DNA of 64,000 bases, from assembly GCF_001456955.1 (NCBI RefSeq), contig NZ_KQ758467.1:1-64000 (forward strand), read 5' to 3'. Under the pieces are notes generated by a model. That model saw only the letters and a list, made by a program, of their open reading frames with translations. It was not told the origin of the DNA and ran no database searches. Both the position numbers and the translations under genes were made by a program. Of the stretch, positions 8,040-15,855 are shown piece after piece. Origin of the DNA: Microbacterium enclense. GTDB lineage: Bacteria > Actinomycetota > Actinomycetes > Actinomycetales > Microbacteriaceae. The first letter of the stretch is position 1. Each line of letters begins with the position of its first letter.

Positions 8040-8863
8040 GCGTCGACGCGATCCTGCTGGCCGGGGGCCGCGGGACGCGCGTCGGCGGCGCGATCAAGCC
8101 GCTGTTCGAGGTGAATGGGTCGACGCTGCTGGCGTCCGCGGTCGGCGCGGTGCGGGCGGGCGGCGCGGAGCGCGCCGTCGTCGCGGCGCCCGTGCTCGCC
8201 GAGGGACTCGACGTGCGGTGGGTTCGCGAAGACCCGCCCTTCGGCGGCCCGGTCGCCGCCATCGTCGCCGCTCTCGAAGAGGTGGATGCCGACGAGGTCT
8301 ACGTCGTCGCCTGCGACCTGCCGACCGTCGACGCGGCGGTGGCGCTGCTGTCCGACCCGCTCCCGGCCGATGCCGACGGCGCGTGCCTCGACGACGGCCG
8401 GCCGCAGTGGCTCATCGGCCGCTACCGCACCGCGGCGCTGCGGGCAGTGGCATCCACCCTTCCCGACCGCGGGCGCGACGCGTCGATGCGGGCCCTGCTC
8501 GGTCGGCTGACCGTGCTGCCCGTGGCGGTCGACCCCGCGCTGACGCACGACGTCGACACGTGGGACGATCTGCGGAGAGCCCGAGGAGGAGCCATGACCG
8601 AACCCCGTACCCTGCCGCCCGAGGCGCTCAACGAGTGGAGCGCCGCGCTCGCCGAGCGTTTCGGCCTGGCCGAGGGCGACATCCCCATCTCGCTGGTGCT
8701 CGACCTCGCACGTGACGTCGCGAACGGTGTGGCGCGCCCCGCGGCCCCGCTCAGCGCGTTCGTCGCGGGACTCGTCGCCGGTCGCGCGGGCGGTTCACCC
8801 GCCGACACCGAGGCCGCCGTCGCCGCGGTGGTCGAGATGGCCCGCGGGTGGCAGGACCGCTGA
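8036..8863 (+). CDS. MobA-like nucleotidyltransferase fused to DUF6457
   Basis: The N-terminal 185 residues form a NTP-transferase of the molybdenum-cofactor guanylyltransferase type: SVDAILLAGGRGTRVGG binding loop, a KPLFEVNG Lys, and VACDLPTVD for metal. It would attach GMP or CMP to the molybdenum cofactor made with MoeA. Residues from MTEPRTLPPEALNEW onward (about 190-275) match DUF6457, often a separate small protein in actinobacteria. An internal AGGAGGAGCC-ATG at 8594 could also make the DUF6457 part alone. The start GTG at 8036 overlaps the moeA stop; another GTG lies one codon earlier at 8033. Confidence 0.85.
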   Translation: MSVDAILLAGGRGTRVGGAIKPLFEVNGSTLLASAVGAVRAGGAERAVVAAPVLAEGLDVRWVREDPPFGGPVAAIVAALEEVDADEVYVVACDLPTVDAAVALLSDPLPADADGACLDDGRPQWLIGRYRTAALRAVASTLPDRGRDASMRALLGRLTVLPVAVDPALTHDVDTWDDLRRARGGAMTEPRTLPPEALNEWSAALAERFGLAEGDIPISLVLDLARDVANGVARPAAPLSAFVAGLVAGRAGGSPADTEAAVAAVVEMARGWQDR

Positions 8864-8933
8864 TCACCCGTGCCTGAGTGGCTCGTCGTCGTCGCCGGCG
8901 TGCTCCGTGTACGGTTGCCCACCCGTGCGCCCG

Positions 8934-9332
8934 TCAGCTCGGTGCCCCGATCACGTCGATCGCGAGCCCGGGCGCCGCGGCCTCCAGGCGAGAGTCGTTC
9001 GTCCACAACGCCGTGCACCCGGTCTGTCGGGCGACGGCCAGGTGCACGGCGTCCGCGGTCTGCAGGCCGCGATAGCGTGCACGCAGCATCGCCGCGTCGA
9101 GGAACGTGTCGGGCTCGACCGGCAGCAGTTCGAAAGCATCGAACGCACTCCACATGGTCAGCTGCGCCTGCGCGTCGCCGTCTCTCATCGGTCTCACCAG
9201 CGACTCGAGCATGACGAGCGGGCTCAGAGCGAGCGGGAGCTCCGCCGACGAGAGCACCGCGCGCGCCCTCTCCCCGAGGGCGTCGTCACGCTCGACCGCG
9301 TAGATGATGAGGCAACTGTCGACATAGATCAC
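8934..9332 (-). CDS. VapC-type PIN-domain toxin (putative ribonuclease)
   Basis: The 132-residue protein starts MIYVDSCLIIYAVE with the first PIN aspartate at residue 5. It then has E in MLESLVRP, the TADAVHLAVA block with the third acidic residue, and TNDSRLE with the fourth. All four metal-binding acids of the PIN fold appear present, so an active endoribonuclease is plausible. Its ATG overlaps the antitoxin stop (ATGA), the usual order antitoxin then toxin. The RNA target is unknown. Confidence 0.88.
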   Translation of the reverse strand: MIYVDSCLIIYAVERDDALGERARAVLSSAELPLALSPLVMLESLVRPMRDGDAQAQLTMWSAFDAFELLPVEPDTFLDAAMLRARYRGLQTADAVHLAVARQTGCTALWTNDSRLEAAAPGLAIDVIGAPS

Positions 9333-9580
9333 GCCCCGGCGGCTCGATTCTCGGCGACGATCGCGTCGATGTCCTCGACGGGTCGCGCGCGTTCGGGCGT
9401 GAGCGGGTGCTCGCGCAGCCAGGCTGCGAACGCGTTTCGCGGTCGCTCCGGTGCGTAATCCATCGGAACGATACGCGCCACCGGCACGCCGCGCCGGGCG
9501 ATGGTGACCTCGATCCCCGACTCGACGTCGGCGATCAGCTTCGACAGGTTGTTCCTCGCCTCGAGGACGTTGTACATCAT
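9329..9580 (-). CDS. Phd/YefM-type antitoxin of the VapC toxin
   Basis: This 83-residue protein begins MMYNVLEARNNLSKLIADVESGIEVTIARRGVPVARIVP, the classic Phd/YefM DNA-binding N-terminus. A variable toxin-binding tail follows (ERARPVEDIDAIVAENR). It should neutralise the downstream PIN toxin and repress the shared promoter. TAGGAT lies 6-7 nt before the ATG pair, so the mRNA is probably leaderless. The operator at 9588-9611 overlaps that box. Confidence 0.88.
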   Translation of the reverse strand: MMYNVLEARNNLSKLIADVESGIEVTIARRGVPVARIVPMDYAPERPRNAFAAWLREHPLTPERARPVEDIDAIVAENRAAGA

Positions 9581-9587
9581 GGCGGCA

Positions 9588-9611
9588 TCCTAGCCATCGA
9601 CCTGGCTAGGA
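9588..9611 (-). promoter_or_regulatory. Operator-promoter of the toxin-antitoxin operon
   Basis: TCCTAGCCA (9588-9596) and TGGCTAGGA (9603-9611) form a perfect 9-bp inverted repeat with a 6-bp centre. Read on the minus strand, the arm next to the gene contains the TAGGAT -10 box. Binding there by the Phd-type antitoxin would block transcription. The same repeat also lies 6 bp from the end of the citrate synthase gene. Confidence 0.75.
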
Positions 9612-9616
9612 GGTGA

Positions 9617-10792
9617 CTACCGTCCCACGTATTCACCCCGGGGTCGAAGTCGCATCGCCGGCTCCTCGTACTCCGCGGCGATGTGCGCGATCCACCCAGC
9701 GATGCGCCCCACGACGAAGATCGTGCTCGCCGCGTCATCCGGCAGACGAGCTCCGGATGCCAACGCCGCCAGCGCGAGATCGACGTTCGGCCGCAGCCGG
9801 GTGCGGTCGGCGACGACCTCGGCGAGGCGGTGCACGGCATCCATCGTCGCGTCCCCGTCGGGGAGCCCGGACAGGAGCGGGAAGAGCGCGTCGGCCCGAT
9901 CGTCGACGCCCGGGTAGAGCGGGTGGCCGAAGCCGGGGATGCCATTGCCGTCGCGGAGAGCCTCCGCCAGCGCCCGCTCGGGCTCGAGGCCCCGGCGCAC
10001 GCGGGTGAGCAGGCGCGCGGTGCGCGTTGCGGCGGAGATGTGCAGGGGGGAGTCGGCGGCCCCGAGGGCGGCACTGACGGCGGCGTATCCGTCGGCGCGG
10101 GCGGAGGCGGCGACGCGGGCGGCGAACGTCGACACGGCGAGATCGTGATCGATGAGCAGGACGAGGGCGGCGTTGACGGCGCCGTCCGCCGATGCCGGCG
10201 CACCCCAGGCGCGAGTCAGCGACCGCGCGATGTCGGGGTGCGGGTCGCCGCCGAGGGCGACGGGAAGACCCGTGAGCAGCGTCCACCCGATGCGGTGCAG
10301 CGTCGCCCGCGAGGTGTCGTGGCGCAGGGGATCGTCGGCAGCGAACCCGGTGACGGCCGCACGCAGGCGGTCCATGGCCCCCGCGTGCGGGGGGAGGGCC
10401 GCGACCATCTCGCGCGCGCTGCCGATGGCGGGGTCGGGGGCGTCGACACGCTCGGCGTCCCACAGCCACGCGACGACCTCGGCGAACGGACGGTCGATCA
10501 GATCGCGCGCCAGACGACCGCGGTACAGCAGTTCGCCGTCTTCGATGTCGGCGATGTCGGTTCGAACCACCCCCAGCGGCATCCCCGTGGTCGGGTGTGC
10601 CGGGGCGGGTGCGGCGGTCCGCCGGCGGCCTGCCGCGAACGCCTCGACCTCGAGCGCATCGAACGTCGAGCCGTGTGCGTCGCGCGCGCGGCGCAGGAGG
10701 CCGCGCGAGACGTAGGCGTAGACCGTCTCGGGCTTGACGCCGAGGCGGGCGGCGACCTGGGCGGCGGTGAGTCGGGGGAGAGGGGATGCCAT
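9617..10792 (-). CDS. Citrate synthase-like protein with N-terminal helix-turn-helix
   Basis: The 391-residue protein begins with a MerR/excisionase-like DNA-binding segment (LTAAQVAARLGVKPETVYAYVSRGLLRRARDAHGSTFDALEVEAF, about residues 6-55), then a citrate synthase fold. The catalytic triad seems retained: His in SPLHISA, His in GFGHPLY, Asp in RPNVDLA. The usual Gly-Gly after the first His is replaced by Ile-Ser. It may be an enzyme, a regulator, or both. It is divergent from a conventional citrate synthase at 10845 with only 52 bp between starts. The start ATG at 10790-10792 was chosen because upstream codons lie in the divergent promoter. Confidence 0.85.
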   Translation of the reverse strand: MASPLPRLTAAQVAARLGVKPETVYAYVSRGLLRRARDAHGSTFDALEVEAFAAGRRRTAAPAPAHPTTGMPLGVVRTDIADIEDGELLYRGRLARDLIDRPFAEVVAWLWDAERVDAPDPAIGSAREMVAALPPHAGAMDRLRAAVTGFAADDPLRHDTSRATLHRIGWTLLTGLPVALGGDPHPDIARSLTRAWGAPASADGAVNAALVLLIDHDLAVSTFAARVAASARADGYAAVSAALGAADSPLHISAATRTARLLTRVRRGLEPERALAEALRDGNGIPGFGHPLYPGVDDRADALFPLLSGLPDGDATMDAVHRLAEVVADRTRLRPNVDLALAALASGARLPDDAASTIFVVGRIAGWIAHIAAEYEEPAMRLRPRGEYVGR

Positions 10793-10844
10793 CTTGATCC
10801 GATCAACGTTGACGGTGTGAGCGTCATGTTCGCACACTGAGCGC
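10793..10844. promoter_or_regulatory. Divergent promoter region between two citrate synthases
   Basis: The 52-bp gap contains two overlapping palindromes: TTGATC-C-GATCAA (10794-10806) and TCAACGTTGA (10803-10812). They abut the start of the helix-turn-helix citrate synthase. They are natural candidates for the binding site of its DNA-binding domain, which would regulate both genes (inference). No strong -35 box is evident. Confidence 0.5.
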
Positions 10845-11927
10845 ATGAGCGACCTGATCGATGTGCCCCGCGGACTCAACGGCGTCGTCGCGGCCGAGAC
10901 GACCATCAGCGACGTGGACGGCGACGCCGGGTGGTACCACTACCGCGGCCACTCCGCGGTCGACCTCGCCCGCGACCGCTCCTTCGAAGACGTCTGGCAT
11001 CTGCTCGTCGTCGGCGACCTGCCCGACGCCGCGCGCAGCGCCGCCTTCGCGGAGCGCATCGCCGTCGCACAGTCCGACCCACGGATGCCGGAACTCGTCG
11101 CCGCGGTCGCGACGCGCACCGACCGACCGCTCGCGGCTTTGCGCACGGTGTGGACGCTCGTGGCATCCGAGCGCCGTTCGCCCGCGCTGTTCGACCTCGA
11201 CGAGGCGCAGCGGCTCGAGGAGGCGATCCGTTTCGCGGCGATCACGCCGATCGCCCTCGCGGGCGCGGCGGCGACCGGTGGCGGCGTCGTCGCGGACTAC
11301 CTCCGGGCGGTGACGGGCCGGATCCCGGATGCCGCGCACGTGCACGCGCTCTCGGCCTACCTCATCGCGGCGATGGACCACGGCTTCAACGCCTCGACGT
11401 TCACGGCCCGGGTCATCGCGTCGACGGGGGCCGACATGGCATCCTGTCTCTCCGGCGCGCTCGGCGCGCTGTCGGGGCCGCTGCACGGAGGAGCCCCGGC
11501 CCGCGCACTCGACAGCCTCGACCGCGCGGGCGACGACCCCGAGCGGTGGATCGCCGGCGAGCTGGCTGCCGGGAGACGGCTCATGGGGTTCGGGCACGCG
11601 GTGTATCGCACGGCCGACCCGCGCTCGGAGCTTCTACGCGAGGTCGCGCGGGGGCTCGGCGGCGCGAGGGTCGCGCAGGCGTTGGCGTTCCAAGAAGAGG
11701 CCGAGCGGCAGCTGGCCCAGCGTCGGCCCCAGAGGCCGCTGCACGCGAACGTCGAGTTCTACGCCGCCGTCGTGATGGAGCAGTGCGGCATCCCCCGCGA
11801 GATGTACACGCCGACCTTCGCGCTGGCCCGCACGATCGGATGGACGGCGCACGTGCTCGAGCAGGCGCGTGATGCGAAGATCATCCGCCCGTCGGCGCGG
11901 TACGTGGGGGAAGGGTTCACGGGCTGA
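10845..11927 (+). CDS. Citrate synthase (or 2-methylcitrate synthase)
   Basis: The 360-residue enzyme condenses acetyl-CoA or propionyl-CoA with oxaloacetate. It has MDHGFNASTFTARVIAST, the GPLHGGAPARAL His motif, MGFGHAVYRTADPR, and HANVEFYAAVVM in which the third catalytic acid is Glu. A REMYTPTFALARTIGWTAHVLEQ block completes the type-II short citrate synthase pattern. It is divergent from the helix-turn-helix citrate synthase. Choosing between citrate and methylcitrate synthase is not possible from sequence; no prpB or prpD is nearby. A following 196-bp gap (11928-12123) shows no gene. Confidence 0.9.
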   Translation: MSDLIDVPRGLNGVVAAETTISDVDGDAGWYHYRGHSAVDLARDRSFEDVWHLLVVGDLPDAARSAAFAERIAVAQSDPRMPELVAAVATRTDRPLAALRTVWTLVASERRSPALFDLDEAQRLEEAIRFAAITPIALAGAAATGGGVVADYLRAVTGRIPDAAHVHALSAYLIAAMDHGFNASTFTARVIASTGADMASCLSGALGALSGPLHGGAPARALDSLDRAGDDPERWIAGELAAGRRLMGFGHAVYRTADPRSELLREVARGLGGARVAQALAFQEEAERQLAQRRPQRPLHANVEFYAAVVMEQCGIPREMYTPTFALARTIGWTAHVLEQARDAKIIRPSARYVGEGFTG

Positions 11928-12123
11928 GAGAAGTCGCGCGCGACGACCGCGAAAACGAAGGCGTCGGTCGGTGGCAGGAACTCCCCGACGGTAGCCGCAC
12001 GCCCGGGAAGCTCCGGCCCTCGCACCCCGGTGCCGCGGGCCCCGTTCCCGCCCACGGACGATCGGTCGGATGCCGCGGACGAACGGCCCGGCGCGCGCCG
12101 AGGCGTCGCGCGAGCATCGGAGG

Positions 12124-13323
12124 ATGACCACCACCGCCCCCGTTCCCACGCCCGTCACCGGTCCGTCCGTCCTGCGGTACGGCGGCCTCATCGTCGTGAT
12201 GCTGCTGAGCTTTCTGCTGGTCACCGCCGAGTTCCTGCCGAACGGGGTGCTCACCGAGATGGCCGCGTCGCTCGGTGTGACTCCGGGTCAGGCGGGCCAG
12301 ACGGTCGCCGTCACCGCCCTGGCGGGTCTGCTCTTCGCCCCCACCGTCGGACTGCTGCTCCCCCGCCTCGACCGCCGCACGCTGCTGGTCGGCGCGGCCG
12401 CTGCGGCGACCGTGTCGAGTCTCGTGGTCGCCCTGGTGCCGAGTCTGCCGGCGATCCTCGTCGCGCGGTTCCTGCTGGGCGCCGCGATCAGCGCCTTCTG
12501 GTCCATGTCGATCACGGTCGCCGCGCGACTGGCGAGTCCCGACCGCATCGGGCGCGCCGTCATGTTCGGCTCCGCCGGCGTCTCCCTCGCGACGGTGGCC
12601 GGAGTTCCCCTCGGGGTCGCGCTGAGCGAGGCGCTCGATTGGCGCTCCGTCTTCCTGCTCGTCGCCGCGCTGACGGCTGCCATCGGCGTCGCGGTGCGCG
12701 TCGCGCTGCCGCCCGTTCCGCCGGCCGCCGCGTCGAGCCTCGGCATCCTGATCGACACCCTCCGGCGCCCGGGGGTGGGCAGCGGCATGATCGGCCACGT
12801 CCTGGTCGTACTCGGCCACTTCGTGGCGTACACCTACATCCGTCTCTCGCTCGAACGCATCCCGGATGTCGACGCGGGCACGATCGTGCTGATGCTCGCG
12901 CTGTTCGGCGCCGGCGGCCTCGTCGGCAACATCCTGGTGGGGATGATCGTCGACCGCGCCTTCGCACGTCTCGCCGTGGGAGGGCCGCTCGTCATCGCCG
13001 TCGCGATCGCGATCGTCCTGCTGCTCCCGGGGGCGGTGACGCTCGTCGCGGCCGCCGTGGCGGTGTGGGGCTTCTTCTTCGCGTCGTGGCTGATCATCGT
13101 CAACACCTGGGTCGGCCACCGCATGCCCGACCGGCTCGAGGCCGGCGGCAGCCTCATGGTCACCGGGTTCCAGCTCGGCATCGTGATCGCGGCGAGCGTG
13201 GGCGGCATCCTGGTCGATGCGACGAGCGTCATGACGGTGGATGCCATCGGCATCGCGCTCCTCGTCGTCGGGGCCCTGCTGTTCGGGTTGTCGCTGCGGG
13301 CCCCGCGTCCCGCGCGGGCCTGA
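12124..13323 (+). CDS. MFS transporter (drug or sugar efflux type)
   Basis: The 399-residue protein has about 12 membrane segments and the DHA1 opening motif LLVTAEFLPNGVLTEMAASLGVTPGQAGQTV, with LLPRLDRRTLL between helices 2 and 3. This is the arabinose-efflux/Bcr-like group of proton-coupled exporters. The start ATG at 12124 follows a clear GGAGG. The opposing AraC regulator gene converges on it and could control it, although regulators of this group more often sit divergently. The substrate is unknown. Confidence 0.85.
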   Translation: MTTTAPVPTPVTGPSVLRYGGLIVVMLLSFLLVTAEFLPNGVLTEMAASLGVTPGQAGQTVAVTALAGLLFAPTVGLLLPRLDRRTLLVGAAAAATVSSLVVALVPSLPAILVARFLLGAAISAFWSMSITVAARLASPDRIGRAVMFGSAGVSLATVAGVPLGVALSEALDWRSVFLLVAALTAAIGVAVRVALPPVPPAAASSLGILIDTLRRPGVGSGMIGHVLVVLGHFVAYTYIRLSLERIPDVDAGTIVLMLALFGAGGLVGNILVGMIVDRAFARLAVGGPLVIAVAIAIVLLLPGAVTLVAAAVAVWGFFFASWLIIVNTWVGHRMPDRLEAGGSLMVTGFQLGIVIAASVGGILVDATSVMTVDAIGIALLVVGALLFGLSLRAPRPARA

Positions 13324-13340
13324 GCCGAGCTGGCGGGTTC

Positions 13341-13399
13341 GGGGCGGATTCCGCCGGTCGGGGCAGGAATTTCCCGCCCCGATCGGCCGAATCCGCCCC
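13341..13399. terminator. Long inverted repeat, probable two-way terminator
   Basis: Two 24-base arms (13341-13364 and 13376-13399) match at 22 of 24 positions around an 11-base AT-containing loop. The arms start GGGGCGGATTC and end GAATCCGCCCC. It lies between the convergent MFS and AraC genes, so two-way termination is the simplest role. It may also be a dispersed intergenic element. Confidence 0.65.
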
Positions 13400-13490
13400 A
13401 AACCCTGCACGAGCCGCCGCGCCCGCCTCGCGCCGCGGCGAGACAAGGCGCGGCGCCACGCCGAGGCCGCGAATCCGCGCCGGAGAAGCG

Positions 13491-14369
13491 TCAGCCGACG
13501 AGAGTCCGTCGGCCGGCTCGCCACGCCGACGGCGCCACGCCGGTGTGCCGTCGGAAGGCACGCCGGAAGCCTTCGTCGGAGGCATAGCCGAGGGCGCGCG
13601 ACGTCTCCGACACCGGCGTTCCGGCATCCAGCAGCTGCTTCGCCCGGCGCATGCGCACCTCGGTCACGTGCGCCGCGGGCGACGTGCCGAAGACCTCGCG
13701 GAACCGTGCCGCGAAGACCGAACGCGACATCGCTCCCAGCGCCGCGAGCTGATCGATGCTCCACTCGCGTCCGGGATCCGCGTCGATCGCGGCGACGACA
13801 CGAGCGAGGAACGGGTCATCGCTGCGCGGAGGCCACGTCGCGTCGCCGTCGCTCGAGGCCCACAGGCGCAGGGCCGTCAGCAGCACGGTCGTGACCATGA
13901 GCTTGCAGATGGTGTCGTCGCCGGTGCGCCCGCCGGTGTCGTGAGCGATGCCGAGGTGCGCGGCGAGTCCCGCGGCGGCGGGCTCCGCGTGCGCGAAGCC
14001 GCTGACGAACACCAGCGGTGGCAGCGCTCGCGTCTCGGCCGTCGGGGTCAGTTCGAGCGGGACGACGGTGACCTCGGCCCCCGACCGGGAAGCGAGCGCG
14101 AGGTCGTGGCATCCGAGCGACAGGAAGGCGTCGCCGGCGAGCAGCGTGCGCCCGCCGTCGACGGTGGTCGCCGTGCCCGCCGCCGCGTCGACCGTGCAGG
14201 CCGAGCGGTGGGTGGCCCCCGTGAGCTCGCCCGCCCGCACGTAGACGAGCGCGGCCGCCCCACGCGGCAGGATGAGGCGTTCGCCGACGGTCAACTCCTG
14301 CTGCCACCCGCGGCCGGGATGCACGTCGATCGTCGACAGGGCGCGTTCGAGAGCGGGCTCCGGCGTCAT
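13491..14369 (-). CDS. AraC-family transcriptional regulator
   Basis: The 292-residue protein has an N-terminal cupin-like sensor (AraC_binding, about 1-180). A C-terminal double helix-turn-helix follows (about 190-290): WSIDQLAALGAMSRSVFAARFREVFGTSPAAHVTEVRMRRAKQLL, then TSRALGYASDEGFRRAFRRHTGVAPSAWR. This sensor is of the cupin_6 group often seen beside efflux or oxidoreductase genes. It converges with the MFS gene. The start ATG at 14367-14369 was chosen as the first in the sensor frame; longer in-frame starts run into the next gene. Confidence 0.9.
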   Translation of the reverse strand: MTPEPALERALSTIDVHPGRGWQQELTVGERLILPRGAAALVYVRAGELTGATHRSACTVDAAAGTATTVDGGRTLLAGDAFLSLGCHDLALASRSGAEVTVVPLELTPTAETRALPPLVFVSGFAHAEPAAAGLAAHLGIAHDTGGRTGDDTICKLMVTTVLLTALRLWASSDGDATWPPRSDDPFLARVVAAIDADPGREWSIDQLAALGAMSRSVFAARFREVFGTSPAAHVTEVRMRRAKQLLDAGTPVSETSRALGYASDEGFRRAFRRHTGVAPSAWRAGRRTLVG

Positions 14370-14446
14370 GTCACCGCGAACCGCGACGGTCCGGGCGATA
14401 TTCCGCGACGCGCGGGGGCTCACCCGTGCCGTCACCCGGTGCTGCC

Positions 14447-14818
14447 TCAGTTCAGCAGTTCCAGCCCGCTGAAGAAGCCGATCGAGATCGACAGCAGCCC
14501 CGCCGCGACGCCCGCGATGAATCCGGCCGCGGCGAGCTCGCGCGCCATGCGGGCGTTCAGACTCAGGATGCCGCACACGAACGACACCCCCGCGAGCACC
14601 CACATGCCGATCTGGATCCACGCCAGGTTGTCGAGCTCCGAGATGGTGCTGGCCGTGACGACGAAGAGGTACCACGCGATGACGACCACGCCCGTGACGA
14701 TCGCGACGACGGAGGCGACGCGCAGGTCGCCCTTGGGCGTCGGGGGCGGGGGCGGTTCGTCGCGCGGCGGCACGTCGATCGCCGGTTCCAGCGAATCGGG
14801 GAGATCGTCGTCTGCCAT
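14447..14818 (-). CDS. Small membrane protein of unknown function
   Basis: The 123-residue protein has an acidic, proline-rich N-terminus (MADDDLPDSLEPAIDVPPRDEPPPPPTP), then three hydrophobic segments at about 32-55, 66-85 and 97-118. I do not recognise the family. GGGAGGAT precedes the ATG. It is transcribed with the AraC gene downstream (77-bp gap) but may be independent. It is divergent from the DUF429 gene. Confidence 0.75.
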   Translation of the reverse strand: MADDDLPDSLEPAIDVPPRDEPPPPPTPKGDLRVASVVAIVTGVVVIAWYLFVVTASTISELDNLAWIQIGMWVLAGVSFVCGILSLNARMARELAAAGFIAGVAAGLLSISIGFFSGLELLN

Positions 14819-14922
14819 GCACCGATCCTCCCAGGTCGCGCGGCCGATCGGGGGGTGCGTTGCCGACGGGCGCGGGCTGTGCAGCGGTGCCTCCTCTCAG
14901 CCCCGCCCCCGCCCCACCCGCC

Positions 14923-14928
14923 TATGCT
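14923..14928 (+). promoter_or_regulatory. Leaderless -10 box of the DUF429 gene
   Basis: TATGCT ends 7 nt before the ATG at 14936, leaving no room for a ribosome site. Confidence 0.6.
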
Positions 14929-14935
14929 CCTCACG

Positions 14936-15682
14936 ATGAGAACCATCGGAGTCGACCTCGCCGCCGCCGCCCCCGGCACCGCGCTCGCCGAGATCGTCTG
15001 GACCGACGACGCCGCTCGCCTGACGCGGCTCGAGATCGGAATGCAGGATGCCGACATCGTGGCATCCGTCTCCTCCGGCGACGCGTGGCTGGGTGTGGAC
15101 TGTCCGCTGGGGTGGCCCGACGCCTTCGTCGACTTCATCCGGGCGCACCACGTCGAGCCATCGCTCGGATCCGTCGACGGGGGCGCCGACTGGCGACGGA
15201 CGCTCGTCTATCGCCACACCGACCGCGTCGTGCGCGACCGCATCGGCCGCTGGCCGCTGAGCGTGTCGACCGACCGCCTCGGCGTGACGGCGTTGCGCGG
15301 CGCGGGCCTGACGTCTCGTCTCGCCGAGGCCGGCTTCCCTGTACACCGCGCGGCGGAAGGGCGCCTGTTCGAGGTCTACCCCGGCGGCTCGCTGCGGCTG
15401 TGGGGGTTCGACACGACGGGGTATCGAGTGGATGCCACGCGCCGCGCGATCCTGATCGACTCCCTGCGCGAGCGGGCCCCGTGGCTCGACCTCGGCGCCT
15501 TCCGTGCTCTCGCCGTGACCAAGGCCGACGCGTTCGACGCGGTCATCGCGGCGCTGTCGACGCGGGCCGGAGCGTTGGGGCTGTTCGAACCCCCGGCATC
15601 CGGAATGCTCGGGGTCGCCCGGCGCGAGGGGTGGGTCGTGCTGCCGGACGGTCCGCTCGAGGCGCTGATCGCGGCACGCTGA
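14936..15682 (+). CDS. DUF429 family protein (RNase H-like fold)
   Basis: The 248-residue protein starts MRTIGVDLAAAAPGTALAEI, with an Asp in the first strand as in RNase H-like enzymes. It continues with WLGVDCPLGWP, then YRHTDRVVRDRIGRWPLSVSTDRLG and FEVYPGGSLRLWG, all typical DUF429 blocks. The last acidic site lies in VTKADAFDAVIAALSTRA. A nuclease-like role is often proposed for the family but is unproven. The leaderless box at 14923 fixes the start. The gap 15683-15855 has no gene. Confidence 0.85.
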   Translation: MRTIGVDLAAAAPGTALAEIVWTDDAARLTRLEIGMQDADIVASVSSGDAWLGVDCPLGWPDAFVDFIRAHHVEPSLGSVDGGADWRRTLVYRHTDRVVRDRIGRWPLSVSTDRLGVTALRGAGLTSRLAEAGFPVHRAAEGRLFEVYPGGSLRLWGFDTTGYRVDATRRAILIDSLRERAPWLDLGAFRALAVTKADAFDAVIAALSTRAGALGLFEPPASGMLGVARREGWVVLPDGPLEALIAAR

Positions 15683-15855
15683 GGCCCGGCCGCTCCGGAA
15701 TGCCCGTTCCCGGACCGCTGATCGCGAGGCTGCCTCTCGCCGCCGGTCGGTCGCACGCCGCAACCGGCCGGCCGCCGTCTCGCGGCGCCGGCATGCGCAC
15801 CAGCGAACCGGTCGAGCCGCAAGGCTCCTTGTGCTCGCACTCGGAATGGCCTCTC

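Noticed and set aside
11917..13764. 615-codon minus-strand frame opposite the MFS gene
   Set aside because: Composition (Asp/Arg/His/Gln-rich without structure) is that of an antisense shadow; the plus-strand transporter is unambiguous.
12030..14939. 969-codon plus-strand frame spanning MFS, AraC and further genes
   Set aside because: It crosses a terminator and covers several real genes in other frames; its sequence is low in complexity.
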